A stretch of 64,000 bases of DNA from JAJPHI01 sp035541875 (GTDB lineage: Bacteria; Desulfobacterota; Binatia; Binatales; Binataceae): assembly GCA_035541875.1 (NCBI GenBank), contig DATKML010000009.1, positions 124,001 through 188,000 of the forward strand, given 5' to 3'. Under the pieces are notes generated by a model. It was not told the origin of the DNA, ran no database searches, and worked only from the letters and a program-made list of their open reading frames with translations. Below, one piece after another: positions 1 through 8,950 of the stretch. Both the position numbers and the translations under genes were made by a program. The stretch's first letter is position 1, and each line of letters starts with the position of its first letter.

Positions 1-692
1 AGCCATAAGACGCCTTCGGCGATCTCTTCGGGCTTGCCGAGGCGGCCGATCGGTTCGCCGGCGATTACATCAGCCTCGGTGAAGCCGCCTTTATCGATTG
101 CCCGCTCGACCATCGGCGTGCGGATAACACCGGGGCAGACGCAGTTAACCCGAATGTTTTTCTGCGCGTATTCCAAGGCAGCAGTCTTGGTTAGACCCAC
201 GACGCCGTGCTTGGCGGCAACGTAAGCGGGGATCATATTGAAGCCGAGCAAGCCGGCGATCGAAGCCGTGTTGACGATCGATCCGCCACCCTGTTTGAGC
301 ATCTGCGGGATCTCGTACTTCATACAAAGCCATACGGCCTTGAGATCGATCGCGATAACGCGATCAAAATTTTCCTCCGTACAATTAGCGGTGTCGCCGA
401 TTGCACCCTCGATACCGGCGTTGTTGAAGGCACAGTCGATACGGCCATAGGTCTCGACGGTCTTCGCGACCATCGCTTCGACTTGCTTTGTGATCGAGAC
501 GTCCGCGGCGACACAGCTTGCCTCGCCGCCGGCGTCTTTAATCATCTTGACGCTGCGTTCGGCACTTTCGCCGACATAATCGGCGATCATGATCTTGGCG
601 CCTTCCTTGGCGAGCCGGAGTGCGGTGGCACGTCCGATACCCGAGCCGCCGCCGGTGACGAGTACTACTTTTCCTTGGAGTGATTGCGCCAT
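1..692 (-). CDS. SDR family oxidoreductase (3' end cut by window edge)
   Basis: NAD(P)-dependent short-chain dehydrogenase/reductase; the C-terminal part lies outside the window. Translating the minus strand from the ATG at 692 gives an N-terminus with the cofactor motif TGGGSGIG near residue 14, then NNAG, the catalytic serine in NTAS, and the Tyr/Lys pair in YVAAK. The start has only a modest AGAGGT ribosome site. It lies 37 bp downstream of a second SDR on the same strand and the two are clearly paralogous, with long identical stretches such as the segment around VEAMVAKTVETYGRID, so they look like a tandem duplication. The substrate cannot be read from sequence. Confidence 0.9.
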   Translation of the reverse strand, partial: MAQSLQGKVVLVTGGGSGIGRATALRLAKEGAKIMIADYVGESAERSVKMIKDAGGEASCVAADVSITKQVEAMVAKTVETYGRIDCAFNNAGIEGAIGDTANCTEENFDRVIAIDLKAVWLCMKYEIPQMLKQGGGSIVNTASIAGLLGFNMIPAYVAAKHGVVGLTKTAALEYAQKNIRVNCVCPGVIRTPMVERAIDKGGFTEADVIAGEPIGRLGKPEEIAEGVLW

Positions 693-729
693 AGGTCTTT
701 ACCTCTGATTACCTTTCGTAGCGTTTCGT

Positions 730-1491
730 TTAGCGAGCAGTCCATGCGCCGTCGATCGTAAGCGTATGCCCAGTGACGAACGAGGCCGCGTCGGACATTA
801 ACCACATCACGCCTTCGGCGATCTCTTCGGGCTTGCCGAGACGCCCGATGGGTTCGATCGCGACCATCTGTTCCTCAGCGATAAGACCCTTGTCCATCCC
901 GCGCTCGACCATCGCGGTGCGGATAAAGCCCGGACAAACGCAATTCACGCGAATATTTTTTTGCGCGTATTCGAGTGCCGCGGTGCGGGTCAGGCCGACG
1001 ACGCCGTGCTTGGCAGCCGTGTAGGCGCAAGCCCCTTGAATCGCGACGAGGCCCAGTGTCGACGCGGTATTAACGATTGCGCCACCGCCTTGCCTGAGCA
1101 TCTGCGGAAGCTCGTACTTCATACAGAGCCAAACCGCTTTAAGGTTGATGGCAATAACGCGATCGAAGCTCTCTTCGGAGTAGTTGGCGGTATCGCCCAT
1201 CGTGCCTTCGATGCCGGCGTTGTTGAATGCATAATCGATGCGGCCATAGGTTTCGACCGTCTTGGCAACCATCGCTTCGACCTGCTTGGTAACCGAGACG
1301 TCGGCTGCGACGCAATCGGCAGTACCACCGGCATCCTTGATTGCTTTGACGACCTTCAGGGCACTGTCCGGTACATAGTCGGCGATCATCACCTTGACGC
1401 CCTCACGGGCCAGCCGTAGTGCTGTCGCGCGACCGATTCCCGCGCCACCACCGGTGATTAGCGCGACTTTTGCGTCCTGGTTTGCTGCCAT
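730..1491 (-). CDS. SDR family oxidoreductase
   Basis: Complete 253-residue classical SDR. TGGGAGIG (residues 13-20) is the cofactor loop, NNAG is at 90-93, and the catalytic triad is Ser144, Tyr157 and Lys161 (YTAAK). A longer frame opens at 1545, but the ATG at 1491 has an AGGAGG seven bases upstream and gives the normal SDR N-terminus. It is the upstream member of a tandem pair with the truncated SDR at 1-692 and is probably co-transcribed with it. It is likely a cyclohexanol-type or 3-hydroxyacyl dehydrogenase, but the specificity is not determined. Confidence 0.93.
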   Translation of the reverse strand: MAANQDAKVALITGGGAGIGRATALRLAREGVKVMIADYVPDSALKVVKAIKDAGGTADCVAADVSVTKQVEAMVAKTVETYGRIDYAFNNAGIEGTMGDTANYSEESFDRVIAINLKAVWLCMKYELPQMLRQGGGAIVNTASTLGLVAIQGACAYTAAKHGVVGLTRTAALEYAQKNIRVNCVCPGFIRTAMVERGMDKGLIAEEQMVAIEPIGRLGKPEEIAEGVMWLMSDAASFVTGHTLTIDGAWTAR

Positions 1492-1606
1492 TGAAATCCT
1501 CCTGAGAGCGGTTTCTAGGCTGTCTTCACGAAGCGCTTTTTGCAACTGACCAGCAAGGTCGGTCAGTTGGAGTTGGTCGGTACCCGATTGAGGGGAGCCC
1601 TCGAGC

Positions 1607-1966
1607 CTAAAGATCGTCGTCCGAGTCTGATCCGCTGTCGTTTAGATCGCCGCCGCTTTCGAGTTCATCGATAGCTTCATCGAATTCCGCGCCACCGAGC
1701 TCGTCGCTCATCTCGCTGCCCATCTTGCGCATCGCGCGGGCGAGGCTTTTAGGATCATTCTCATCTAGACCGCTGAAGTTCGAAGGATCGGCGAGGCGAT
1801 CCATCCGGGCTTCCTCGCTACGGGGCATTGCGAAGCGCGACATCAATCGATGCATCGCCTTGCTCCCGCATTGGCTGCATACGGGCTTGGCCTTTTCGCT
1901 CACCCGTAGCGTTAGGATGCTGGTCCGGCGATGGCACTTGTCGCACTCATATTCGTAAATGGGCAT
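1607..1966 (-). CDS. FmdB family zinc-ribbon protein
   Basis: 119-residue small protein of the FmdB/regulatory zinc-ribbon family. It starts MPIYEYEC and has two CXXC pairs (Cys8/Cys11 and Cys30/Cys33) that form one zinc site, followed by an acidic, probably disordered tail rich in D, E and S. Such proteins were named after a formamidase/acetamidase operon regulator, but their molecular role is unclear. It is transcribed divergently from the ECF transporter operon, with 112 bp between the start codons. The family assignment is firm; the function is not. Confidence 0.9.
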   Translation of the reverse strand: MPIYEYECDKCHRRTSILTLRVSEKAKPVCSQCGSKAMHRLMSRFAMPRSEEARMDRLADPSNFSGLDENDPKSLARAMRKMGSEMSDELGGAEFDEAIDELESGGDLNDSGSDSDDDL

Positions 1967-2078
1967 AAGACAGACCCTCTTGGTCCAGCGGTCTCAGGAA
2001 ATTGTGCGCGTCGTGATCGAGCGCGGCAAGTAGCGCGATTCTTGGCCCAGCGATGCAGACCGGTAATACTGGCGAGCG

Positions 2079-2948
2079 ATGAGCGCGCAAATGAGCCAGC
2101 GGACCGCGATTACGGAATCTTCGCCACCGCTGACGACCCAATCAGTACCGACGCATAACGTCCATGAATTGCGCCTGATGTGGCGCAATACGCGGATGGT
2201 GGTGCTCAGCGTGCTCTCGGCTGCGCTCTATGCTGCCGTGCTGGTGCCGTTTAAGGTGGTGCCGCTGATTCCGGGGGTTACGGAGTTGCGCCCGGGCAAT
2301 GCGATTCCGGTCGTATGCTCGCTACTCTTCGGACCCGCGGCGGCGTGGGGTTCGGCGATCGGCAATATGATCGGCGATTTCTTTGGTGGCGTCGGGCCCG
2401 GCGATATTTTCGGGTTCTTCGGCAATATTGCCTATGGCTATATCCCCTACAAACTATGGAACATCCTTGCTGCCGAAGGTGAAAGCCCAACTAATCTGCG
2501 GCCCGGCACGATAGTTAAGTATCTGGTCGCCTGTCTGTCGGCGAGCGTGTTGTGCGCCGATCTTGTCGGATGGGGCGACAACATGCTGTCGCTGCGACCT
2601 TTCTGGATGCTCGGCAACGTTATCATCTTCAATAACATGGTCTCGGCAATTGTTCTCTCGCCGCTGATTCTGGCGGCGGTCTATCCGCGTGTGCGCGCCG
2701 GCCATCTGCTGTACCGCGACGTAATGCCCGAGATTCGCCAGCACCCCCGAACGATCCGAGCGATCGGGTTGGTGATGCTACTTGCCGGCGAGACAGGTGC
2801 GTGGATATGCGGCAACCTGATCTCGCTCGGCTATTGGACGCCGCAAATCCTGCCGCTCTCGATGACCCATCCGCCGTATGATCGCGCGATCGCGGCGATT
2901 GTCTCGCCCTTCATAATCGCTGCGTATGCCGGGATGCTGATGCTGTGA
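2079..2948 (+). CDS. ECF transporter S component (substrate-binding membrane subunit)
   Basis: 289-residue membrane protein with about six hydrophobic segments starting near residue 40 (ALYAAVLVPF), including a conserved stretch around TELRPGNAIPVV and GNMIGDFFGG. It is followed, with a GTGA overlap, by a double ATPase and then EcfT, so it is the substrate-specific subunit of a dedicated (group I) energy-coupling factor importer. QueT-like or other vitamin-specific S components look broadly similar; the ligand (vitamin, queuosine precursor or metal) cannot be told from sequence. No riboswitch was recognised in the 112 bp upstream. An alternative ATG lies at 2091. Confidence 0.8.
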   Translation: MSAQMSQRTAITESSPPLTTQSVPTHNVHELRLMWRNTRMVVLSVLSAALYAAVLVPFKVVPLIPGVTELRPGNAIPVVCSLLFGPAAAWGSAIGNMIGDFFGGVGPGDIFGFFGNIAYGYIPYKLWNILAAEGESPTNLRPGTIVKYLVACLSASVLCADLVGWGDNMLSLRPFWMLGNVIIFNNMVSAIVLSPLILAAVYPRVRAGHLLYRDVMPEIRQHPRTIRAIGLVMLLAGETGAWICGNLISLGYWTPQILPLSMTHPPYDRAIAAIVSPFIIAAYAGMLML

Positions 2949-4633
2949 AGCAGCGTGACGCGGTCGCCAGCCTGGCGCAGGTAAGTTTTGCTTATCGCGA
3001 TACTTCCGTCGCGGCCTTGCGCGAGATCGATCTTGCCCTAACGCCGGGTGAGATGGTCGGAGTCATGGGCGCTTCCGGCGCCGGCAAATCGACCCTGGTG
3101 AAGTGCCTCAATCGGCTGATCCCGAATTTCGAGGATGGCGATTTTCGTGGCATCGTGCGGATTGCCGGGCGTGTTATCGAGGATACGCCGGTCTGCGATC
3201 TGGCGCCGATCGTGGGAATGGTTTTTCAGGATTTCGAAGCGCAATTGTTTTCGACCAACGCGGGATTGGAAGTCGCGTTCGCGATGCAACAAATCGGGAT
3301 GCCGCGCGAGGAGATCGTGGCGCGGATCGGACCTGCGCTCGAAGCGGTGGGCCTCGCGGGATTCGAGAAGCGCGATCCGACATCGCTCTCGGGTGGCGAG
3401 AAGCAGCGGCTTGCGATAGCGGCGGTTCTCGCCTTGCGCCCGCGCGTGATTATCTTCGATGAGCCGACGACCGATCTCGATCCCGAGGGGCGTGCGGAGG
3501 TTCTGGCGCTCATCCACAGCCTGCGGGGTCAGGGGCTGAGTCTCGTTGTGATCGAGCATGAGGCCGAAGCGTTGCGCGATTGTGATCGGATTATCCTGAT
3601 GCGAGCGGGCGCGATAATCGCGCAGGGCTCGCCTGCGGAAGTACTCGGGCAGCGCGACTTGCTGGAAGAATGTGGCGTGCGACCACCCGACCTCGATCGT
3701 GGACTCGCACAACTCGGTATGGCCAAGTACGCAGGTACCGTCGACTCCGCCGAAGAGTTAATTCGCTCATCGCGCAAGATCGAACGAATCGTTACGCCAC
3801 TCGCTTCCAAGGCCGACTCAGCGGACTCATCGCCACTCGTGGAGGCACGACAGGTCACCTTTGCCTATCAGGGTCCGCGAGTGCTCGACGGTGTCGATTT
3901 GGCAATCAGACGCGGCGACTTTGTGGCTATTGTCGGCCAGAACGGATCGGGCAAGACGACTTTGGCCAAGCATCTGGTGGGACTGCTGCGGCCGACCTCC
4001 GGATCGATACTGTTGAATGGCAAGGATCGCCTGTCGATGAGTCCGGCAGAGACCGCGGCTCAGGTCGGCTACGTTTTTCAGAATCCCGACCATCAGATTT
4101 TTGCGGCGACCGTTGAGGATGAAGTTGCTTTCGGCCCAAGGAACTTCGGTCTCGATGCAGCCGAGATTGAGCAACGGGTCTCCGAAGTATTGCACGCAGT
4201 GAATCTCGACGGGGCTCGCGGGCGCGATCCGTTTCTGCTGAGTAAAGGCGAACGCCAGCGTCTGGCCGTCGCAAGTATCCTGGCGCTCCGGCCGAAATTG
4301 CTGATCCTCGATGAGCCGACTACGGGGCTCGATTATCGGGAACAACGCCGCCTGATGGGCTTGATTCGCGAGCTGAATGAATCCGGCTTCGCAATCGTGA
4401 TTATCACGCATACGCCATGGCTGGTCGCTGAGTATGCGCGTCGGGTCGTGCTGATGCGCAAGGGCAGGGTGCTCTTCGATGGAGGAGTCCGCGACTTCTT
4501 CGAACGCGACGAACTGCTACACGAATCGGCCTTTCGGCCGCCTGAGATTACCGCGCTGTCACGACGCTTGGGCTTCGTTGCCCTCAACGTCGATGAATTT
4601 GTCGGTGCACTTACCTCAACGCCTACTAACTAA
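2945..4633 (+). CDS. ECF transporter ATPase, two fused ABC domains (EcfA1-EcfA2 type)
   Basis: 562-residue protein with two complete ABC ATPase domains in one chain. Domain 1 has Walker A GASGAGKST (about 42-50), signature LSGGEKQRL and Walker B IIFDEPTTDLD. Domain 2 has Walker A GQNGSGKTT (about 331-339), signature LSKGERQRL and Walker B LILDEPTTGLD. In most ECF systems these are two separate subunits. The GTG start at 2945 overlaps the S-component stop (GTGA), indicating translational coupling. It powers import together with the flanking S component and EcfT. Confidence 0.93.
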   Translation: MKQRDAVASLAQVSFAYRDTSVAALREIDLALTPGEMVGVMGASGAGKSTLVKCLNRLIPNFEDGDFRGIVRIAGRVIEDTPVCDLAPIVGMVFQDFEAQLFSTNAGLEVAFAMQQIGMPREEIVARIGPALEAVGLAGFEKRDPTSLSGGEKQRLAIAAVLALRPRVIIFDEPTTDLDPEGRAEVLALIHSLRGQGLSLVVIEHEAEALRDCDRIILMRAGAIIAQGSPAEVLGQRDLLEECGVRPPDLDRGLAQLGMAKYAGTVDSAEELIRSSRKIERIVTPLASKADSADSSPLVEARQVTFAYQGPRVLDGVDLAIRRGDFVAIVGQNGSGKTTLAKHLVGLLRPTSGSILLNGKDRLSMSPAETAAQVGYVFQNPDHQIFAATVEDEVAFGPRNFGLDAAEIEQRVSEVLHAVNLDGARGRDPFLLSKGERQRLAVASILALRPKLLILDEPTTGLDYREQRRLMGLIRELNESGFAIVIITHTPWLVAEYARRVVLMRKGRVLFDGGVRDFFERDELLHESAFRPPEITALSRRLGFVALNVDEFVGALTSTPTN

Positions 4634-4636
4634 CCA

Positions 4637-5422
4637 ATGCTAACTTCGCTCTATCTCGACCGCGCAACTGCGATTCATCGGCTTCATCCGATAGTAAAGC
4701 TCGCGGCACTGTTTGTCCTGTTCTGGTCGGCCTTCTGGGTAGATCAACCTCTAGCGTTAGTTCCAATCGCAGTATTGATGGCGCTGATTGCTCAGCTCGC
4801 CGGTGCATGGCCGAACTTCCGCGCCTTCCGCTGGTTTATTCTGCTGATTATTCCACCGACAATGATTCAGTGGATGGTGGTCTATCGCGCGGGTCCGCCC
4901 GTCGTGAATCTGTGGTTTATTCATTTGAGCCGTCCGGCGCTGCTCTTTGGCCTGGGCAAAGGACTGAAGCTCGCGGAGTTGCTTGCGGCCTCGATTCTGT
5001 TTCTCTCGACGACCTCAATCGAAGAGTTCAGCACCAGTCTTGTGCGCTTGCGTGTGCCGTATCGAGTGGCCTTCGCGATGAGTCTCGCTTTTCGGCTCGT
5101 GCCACTTTTTATCGATTCAGCGGTTACGGTCGTACAGGCCCAAAGTCTGCGGGGCTATGATTTCAATCGTGGTAATGCCTTCGAGCGGATGCGCCGTTAT
5201 GTGCCCGCGCTCATTCCCGTTTTCATGGGAGCATTGCGCCGGGCGAACAATATGGCGATGGCGCTTGAGGCGCGTGGCTTTGGGATGGGTACCCAGCCAA
5301 CGATCCTCGGTGACTATCAAATGCGTCCCGCCGACAAAGCAGCGCTCGGCCTTCTCGCAATGCTCGCGCTTTCCTACTTCATGCTCTACTGGAGCGGTTA
5401 CGGGATTATCCCGCCAAAATAA
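4637..5422 (+). CDS. ecfT: ECF transporter transmembrane component EcfT
   Basis: 261-residue polytopic membrane protein of the CbiQ/EcfT family. It contains the two short Ala-Arg-Gly-type coupling motifs that contact the ATPases (QSLRGYD and ALEARGFG, about 170 and 214), preceded and followed by hydrophobic segments. It starts three bases after the fused ATPase stop and completes the S-A-A-T operon. Together the three genes encode one full micronutrient importer in the cytoplasmic membrane. Confidence 0.93.
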   Translation: MLTSLYLDRATAIHRLHPIVKLAALFVLFWSAFWVDQPLALVPIAVLMALIAQLAGAWPNFRAFRWFILLIIPPTMIQWMVVYRAGPPVVNLWFIHLSRPALLFGLGKGLKLAELLAASILFLSTTSIEEFSTSLVRLRVPYRVAFAMSLAFRLVPLFIDSAVTVVQAQSLRGYDFNRGNAFERMRRYVPALIPVFMGALRRANNMAMALEARGFGMGTQPTILGDYQMRPADKAALGLLAMLALSYFMLYWSGYGIIPPK

Positions 5423-5513
5423 AGCCTTTAAGCAGCGATGCGCAGGTCAAAAGAGGGCGCCCGCGCGCCTTCGAAGAGAGGCGACCTGCCGCGATTCCGG
5501 GGGGAAATCGCGC

Positions 5514-5741
5514 TTAGCGCGCGGGCGCGAGATTGGTCGGAATCGAACCGATATGCTGTTCGCGATCGTAGACTGTGCGCCAGCCGTATGGGGACTTGAA
5601 GCTGCAAGTCGGACAAAGGCCGACCGTCGAGGACATCGCGTTGACGGCGGGAAAGTTGCTGCCGCATCCGATACATCGTTGGCGCAAACGGTTGCGGCCG
5701 CGCTGGGCTTTGGGTTTTAGCACTTCCTTCGCGGATTTCAT
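5514..5741 (-). CDS. small zinc-ribbon-like hypothetical protein
   Basis: 75-residue open frame whose protein has two CXXC pairs (Cys23/Cys26 in CIGCG and Cys43/Cys46 in CPTC) around a short linker, consistent with a four-cysteine zinc ribbon, and a basic N-terminus rich in K and R. I do not recognise a named family. It is convergent with ecfT and stands alone. The cysteine spacing is the main support; codon content is normal for the region. It could still be a chance frame. Confidence 0.5.
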   Translation of the reverse strand: MKSAKEVLKPKAQRGRNRLRQRCIGCGSNFPAVNAMSSTVGLCPTCSFKSPYGWRTVYDREQHIGSIPTNLAPAR

Positions 5742-5901
5742 GATTCTCGCGAGCCTAGGCGATACGCGTTACGGCTCAATCGATAAGGCGTGAACTGCGC
5801 GTGAATCCTAGCGCGCCGGATCGCGTCCGTCCTGTAGCCGTCGCTGGAGTGAACGGCGGATGGCGTGCTAGCTTCGGCCCATCACGGAGGACTTTGGCGT
5901 A

Positions 5902-6171
5902 ATGCTTTTTGTGATTATCGGCCACGATGGCCCCGACGGTGCTCGGCTGCGACCGACGGTGCGACCGGCACACCTTGAAAACCTGAAGCCATTGATCGAA
6001 CAGGGCCGCATGATTATTGGAGGCCCGTTCACTGACGGCAGCGGCAGTCTGATGATTGTCGACATGGAAGATGAAGCCGCGGCGCGCGCCTTTGCAGAGA
6101 ATGATCCTTACACCAAGCAAGGTGTCTTCGGCCGGGTCGAGGTTAAGCCGTTCCGCAAGGTCGTACCCTAA
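5902..6171 (+). CDS. YciI family protein
   Basis: 89-residue YciI-like ferredoxin-fold protein. Typical features are the LRPTVRPAHL segment with its His, the FTDGSGS loop and the AENDPYTKQGVF motif near the C-terminus. YciI proteins are small dimeric alpha/beta-barrel proteins related to EthD/muconolactone isomerase folds, often encoded beside catabolic genes; the reaction is unknown. GGAGGA lies about 13 bases before the ATG. It is followed 27 bp later by the CaiB pair and is probably in the same operon. Confidence 0.88.
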   Translation: MLFVIIGHDGPDGARLRPTVRPAHLENLKPLIEQGRMIIGGPFTDGSGSLMIVDMEDEAAARAFAENDPYTKQGVFGRVEVKPFRKVVP

Positions 6172-6198
6172 CCAATAGCCAATCACTACGGAGTTACA

Positions 6199-7407
6199 AT
6201 GCCTGGAGCATTATCCAGTCTCAAAATAGTTGAAGTAGGCGAAGCCGTATCCGCTCCATACGCAACCAAGCTGATGGCGGATATGGGTGCCGAGGTGATC
6301 AAAGTCGAGCGCCCTCACGTCGGCGATAGCTCGCGTCGTCGCGGACCCTATCCCGGCAGCACGCCTCACCCCGAGAAGAGTGGTCTTTTCCTCTACCTCA
6401 ATGCCAACAAATACGGCGTGACGATCGATCTGGCTGAAGCTGAAGGGATGGATCTACTCGACAAGATTGTCGCGCAGGCCGACGTGTTGGTGCATAACGT
6501 TACGCCGCCGGACATGGATCGGATCGGGTTCAATTTCGAGCGGATGCGTAAAGTAAATCCGCGGCTCGTGATGACCGCGATTACGCCGTACGGCCTGACC
6601 GGTCCTTATCGCAATTGGCGCGCGGAAGATCTGACGCTCTGGGGCGCTGGCGGTATCTGCGCCGTTAATGGCGGTGGGATGGATCATCCAGAGATGCCGC
6701 CGCTGAAGACCTTCGGCCAGCAATCGGGATTTCAAGGCGGCGTGCACGGTGCGGTCGCTACGTTGGGCGCGGTGATGGCGGCGATGCGCGACGGCGAAGG
6801 TCAGGAAGTTGATGTATCGGTTCAGGAATCACTCGCCGCGCAGCTCGAGCTATTCTTTGAATTTTGGCCTTATGGCGGTCTGATTGCTAATCGCCTCGGT
6901 CGCAAACCGATTCAGCCGCTCGAAGCGATGGAATGTAAGGATGGTTGGATTTACCTTTGTTGCGTCGAAGAACATCAGTGGCGAGGCTTCGTCGAGGTGA
7001 TGGGTAATCCGGAATGGGCTGATGAAGAGATTTTCGCCGACCGCATGAAGCGCGCGGAAAACTGGGAGGCACTGCAAATCTTCTTGCAGGAGTATGTCTC
7101 CCAGCAGACGGTGCTGGATCTCTATCGCAAGGTGCAGGCGAAACGCGTGCCCTTCGCACCGGTCTCGACGATGGGCGATCTACTCAATTCCGAGCATCTC
7201 AAGGCACGTGGCTTCTTCGTCGAGATAGCTCATCCGGTGGCGGGCACGCACAAGTATCCCGGAGCGCCGCTCAAGTATCATGCGACGCCGTGGGAAATCC
7301 GGATGCCCGCGCCAACGCTCGGACAACATAACGATGAAATCTTCGGCAAACGGCTGGGCTTGAGTGCCGGCCGGCTAGCTGAACTTAAACAGGCAGGTGT
7401 GATCTGA
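6199..7407 (+). CDS. CaiB/BaiF family CoA-transferase, subunit-like
   Basis: 402-residue class III (formyl-CoA transferase type) CoA-transferase homologue. Family features include the N-terminal EVGEAVSAPYATKLMADMGAE segment, the ITPYGLTGPY segment and the C-terminal LGQHNDEIF. At the place where the nucleophilic Asp normally lies, just before the GVHGA helix, this protein reads SGFQGGVHGA with no Asp. Its partner, translated from an overlapping ATG, has one (SYADPNAGVHGA). Heteromeric enzymes such as BbsEF have one catalytic and one non-catalytic subunit, so the same arrangement is plausible. The acyl substrate is unknown. Confidence 0.9.
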   Translation: MPGALSSLKIVEVGEAVSAPYATKLMADMGAEVIKVERPHVGDSSRRRGPYPGSTPHPEKSGLFLYLNANKYGVTIDLAEAEGMDLLDKIVAQADVLVHNVTPPDMDRIGFNFERMRKVNPRLVMTAITPYGLTGPYRNWRAEDLTLWGAGGICAVNGGGMDHPEMPPLKTFGQQSGFQGGVHGAVATLGAVMAAMRDGEGQEVDVSVQESLAAQLELFFEFWPYGGLIANRLGRKPIQPLEAMECKDGWIYLCCVEEHQWRGFVEVMGNPEWADEEIFADRMKRAENWEALQIFLQEYVSQQTVLDLYRKVQAKRVPFAPVSTMGDLLNSEHLKARGFFVEIAHPVAGTHKYPGAPLKYHATPWEIRMPAPTLGQHNDEIFGKRLGLSAGRLAELKQAGVI

Positions 7408-8654
7408 TGGCCAAGCTACCGCTCGAAGGCGTTCGTATCGCGGACTTTACCTGGGTCTGGGCCGGACCCTACTGCACCTTGCAACTGGCCCATCTCGGTG
7501 CGGAGGTTATCCGTATCGAGACGCGGACCCGACCCTGTATCACTCGGGTCATACCGCCATTTCCAGACAACAAACCGGGGGGCATGAATCGCTCGGGTTA
7601 TTTCAATCAATACAATCAGGGCAAGCGCTCCTTAACGTTAAACTTTAAGGATCCCGCGGCTCACGAAGTTGCCGAGAAGCTGATCGCCAAGAGCGATGTC
7701 GTCGTGAATAATTTCGCCCATGGCGTAATGGACAAGATGGGCTTCGGTTATGAGGTACTGAAGAAGATTAAGTCCGACATCATCATGATCACGCTGTCGG
7801 GTTACGGCGACACCGGACCGTATCGCGACTATATCGCTTACGGTCCAGCGCAGGTACCGCTGTCGGGCCTTTCGGCGCTGACAGGATACAAAGGCTGGCC
7901 TCCGATGCATTCAGGCTTCAGCTACGCCGATCCTAACGCAGGTGTTCACGGAGCATTCGCGATTCTCGCTGCATTGTTCCATCGCAACAAGACTGGCCAG
8001 GGGCAGTATATCGATATGAGCCAGTGGGAGGGGATGATGGCGCTCCTCCCCGAGGGAATTCTCGAGTATACCTTTAACGGCGTGGAACCGGAGCGTATCG
8101 GTAATGCCGATCCGCTGATGGCGCCGCACGGCATCTTCCGCTGCCTCGATCGGCCAGAGAAGATTCTCGGGAACACCATCGATCAATTCGTCGCAATTGT
8201 CTGTTCCGATGATCTGGAATGGGGTCGGCTCGCGCGCGCGATGGGCCGCCCCGAACTGGCTACTGATCCGAAGTTCGCGACTCTTTCGGCACGCAAAGCC
8301 AACGAGGATGAGCTCGAGACGCTTATCGGTGAGTGGACGTCATCGCAACGTGCCCATAACGTAGCTGAATTGCTGCAGAAAGCCGGCGTTGCCGCATCGG
8401 TGGTCGCGGATAATAAATATCTCGCTGACGAAGATCCTCATCTGCGGGAGCGCCAATACTGGGTCTACAAAGAGCATCCGGAGGTAGGCACACGCCAGCA
8501 CGCGGGCGTGCCCTGGAAGATGAGTCGCACGCCGACGGAAGTTCGTGCAGCTGCGCCGGTTATAGGGCAGCACACGGACGAGGTCCTGACGCAATTGCTG
8601 GGCTACAGCAGCGATCAAGTAGCACGCCTGCGCGAGCAGGGAGCTCTCGAATAA
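7407..8654 (+). CDS. CaiB/BaiF family CoA-transferase
   Basis: 415-residue class III CoA-transferase. It has the N-terminal TWVWAGPYCTLQLAHLGAEV segment, the LSGYGDTGPY segment and a candidate catalytic Asp in YADPNAGVHGA. The ATG overlaps the TGA of the preceding paralogue, so the two chains are made together and may form a heteromer. It would transfer CoA between an organic acid and an acyl-CoA in the cytoplasm. A strong terminator follows at 8677-8710, closing the YciI-CaiB-CaiB operon. Confidence 0.92.
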   Translation: MAKLPLEGVRIADFTWVWAGPYCTLQLAHLGAEVIRIETRTRPCITRVIPPFPDNKPGGMNRSGYFNQYNQGKRSLTLNFKDPAAHEVAEKLIAKSDVVVNNFAHGVMDKMGFGYEVLKKIKSDIIMITLSGYGDTGPYRDYIAYGPAQVPLSGLSALTGYKGWPPMHSGFSYADPNAGVHGAFAILAALFHRNKTGQGQYIDMSQWEGMMALLPEGILEYTFNGVEPERIGNADPLMAPHGIFRCLDRPEKILGNTIDQFVAIVCSDDLEWGRLARAMGRPELATDPKFATLSARKANEDELETLIGEWTSSQRAHNVAELLQKAGVAASVVADNKYLADEDPHLRERQYWVYKEHPEVGTRQHAGVPWKMSRTPTEVRAAAPVIGQHTDEVLTQLLGYSSDQVARLREQGALE

Positions 8655-8676
8655 CCCGCCACGTCTGATCCAAGCC

Positions 8677-8710
8677 AAGGCCCACTTCGAAGCAACGGGG
8701 TGGGCCTTTC
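8677..8710 (+). terminator. Rho-independent terminator after the CaiB pair
   Basis: The inverted repeat AAGGCCCA (8677-8684) and TGGGCCTT (8701-8708) forms an 8-bp stem with a 16-base loop, followed by TTC. It ends the operon 22 bp after the CaiB stop. Confidence 0.75.
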
Positions 8711-8744
8711 TACGTTCTCGCCACGCAGAACTGGGCGTGTATTA

Positions 8745-8830
8745 ACCTAGAAGCAATTACTACTAGGATTTCTATTCCTAGTAGGTAGTCACAATGGTGA
8801 CTAGGGCTCTAGGTGGCTGAAACACTAGTA
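8745..8830. promoter_or_regulatory. palindrome-rich putative operator region upstream of the DUF1302-like gene
   Basis: Two adjacent palindromes are visible: CTACTAGGA (8760-8768) with TCCTAGTAG (8776-8784), and TAGTCAC (8786-8792) with GTGACTA (8797-8803). CTAG occurs repeatedly across about 80 bp, although it is otherwise uncommon in this GC-rich window. The site lies 150-200 bp before the outer-membrane protein gene at 8951. Operator function is inferred from the dyad symmetry; no clear -35/-10 pair was identified nearby. Confidence 0.45.
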
Positions 8831-8950
8831 AGCGTCAATTCCTCTATCATTTGCATTAAGTCTTTGTAAATTTCACGTCGCACGGTTTTCCAACTGAGTA
8901 AATGGGAACCGGCTATTTTTGGGGGAACCGTAGAAGAAGGAGGAGTATTG

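Noticed and set aside
3038..3712. minus-strand frame in the fused ABC ATPase gene
   Set aside because: Antisense to two strong ABC ATPase domains.
5525..5560. tRNA T-arm-like sequence on the minus strand (CGGTTCGATTCCG)
   Set aside because: No matching acceptor or anticodon arm upstream; it lies within the zinc-ribbon-like frame.
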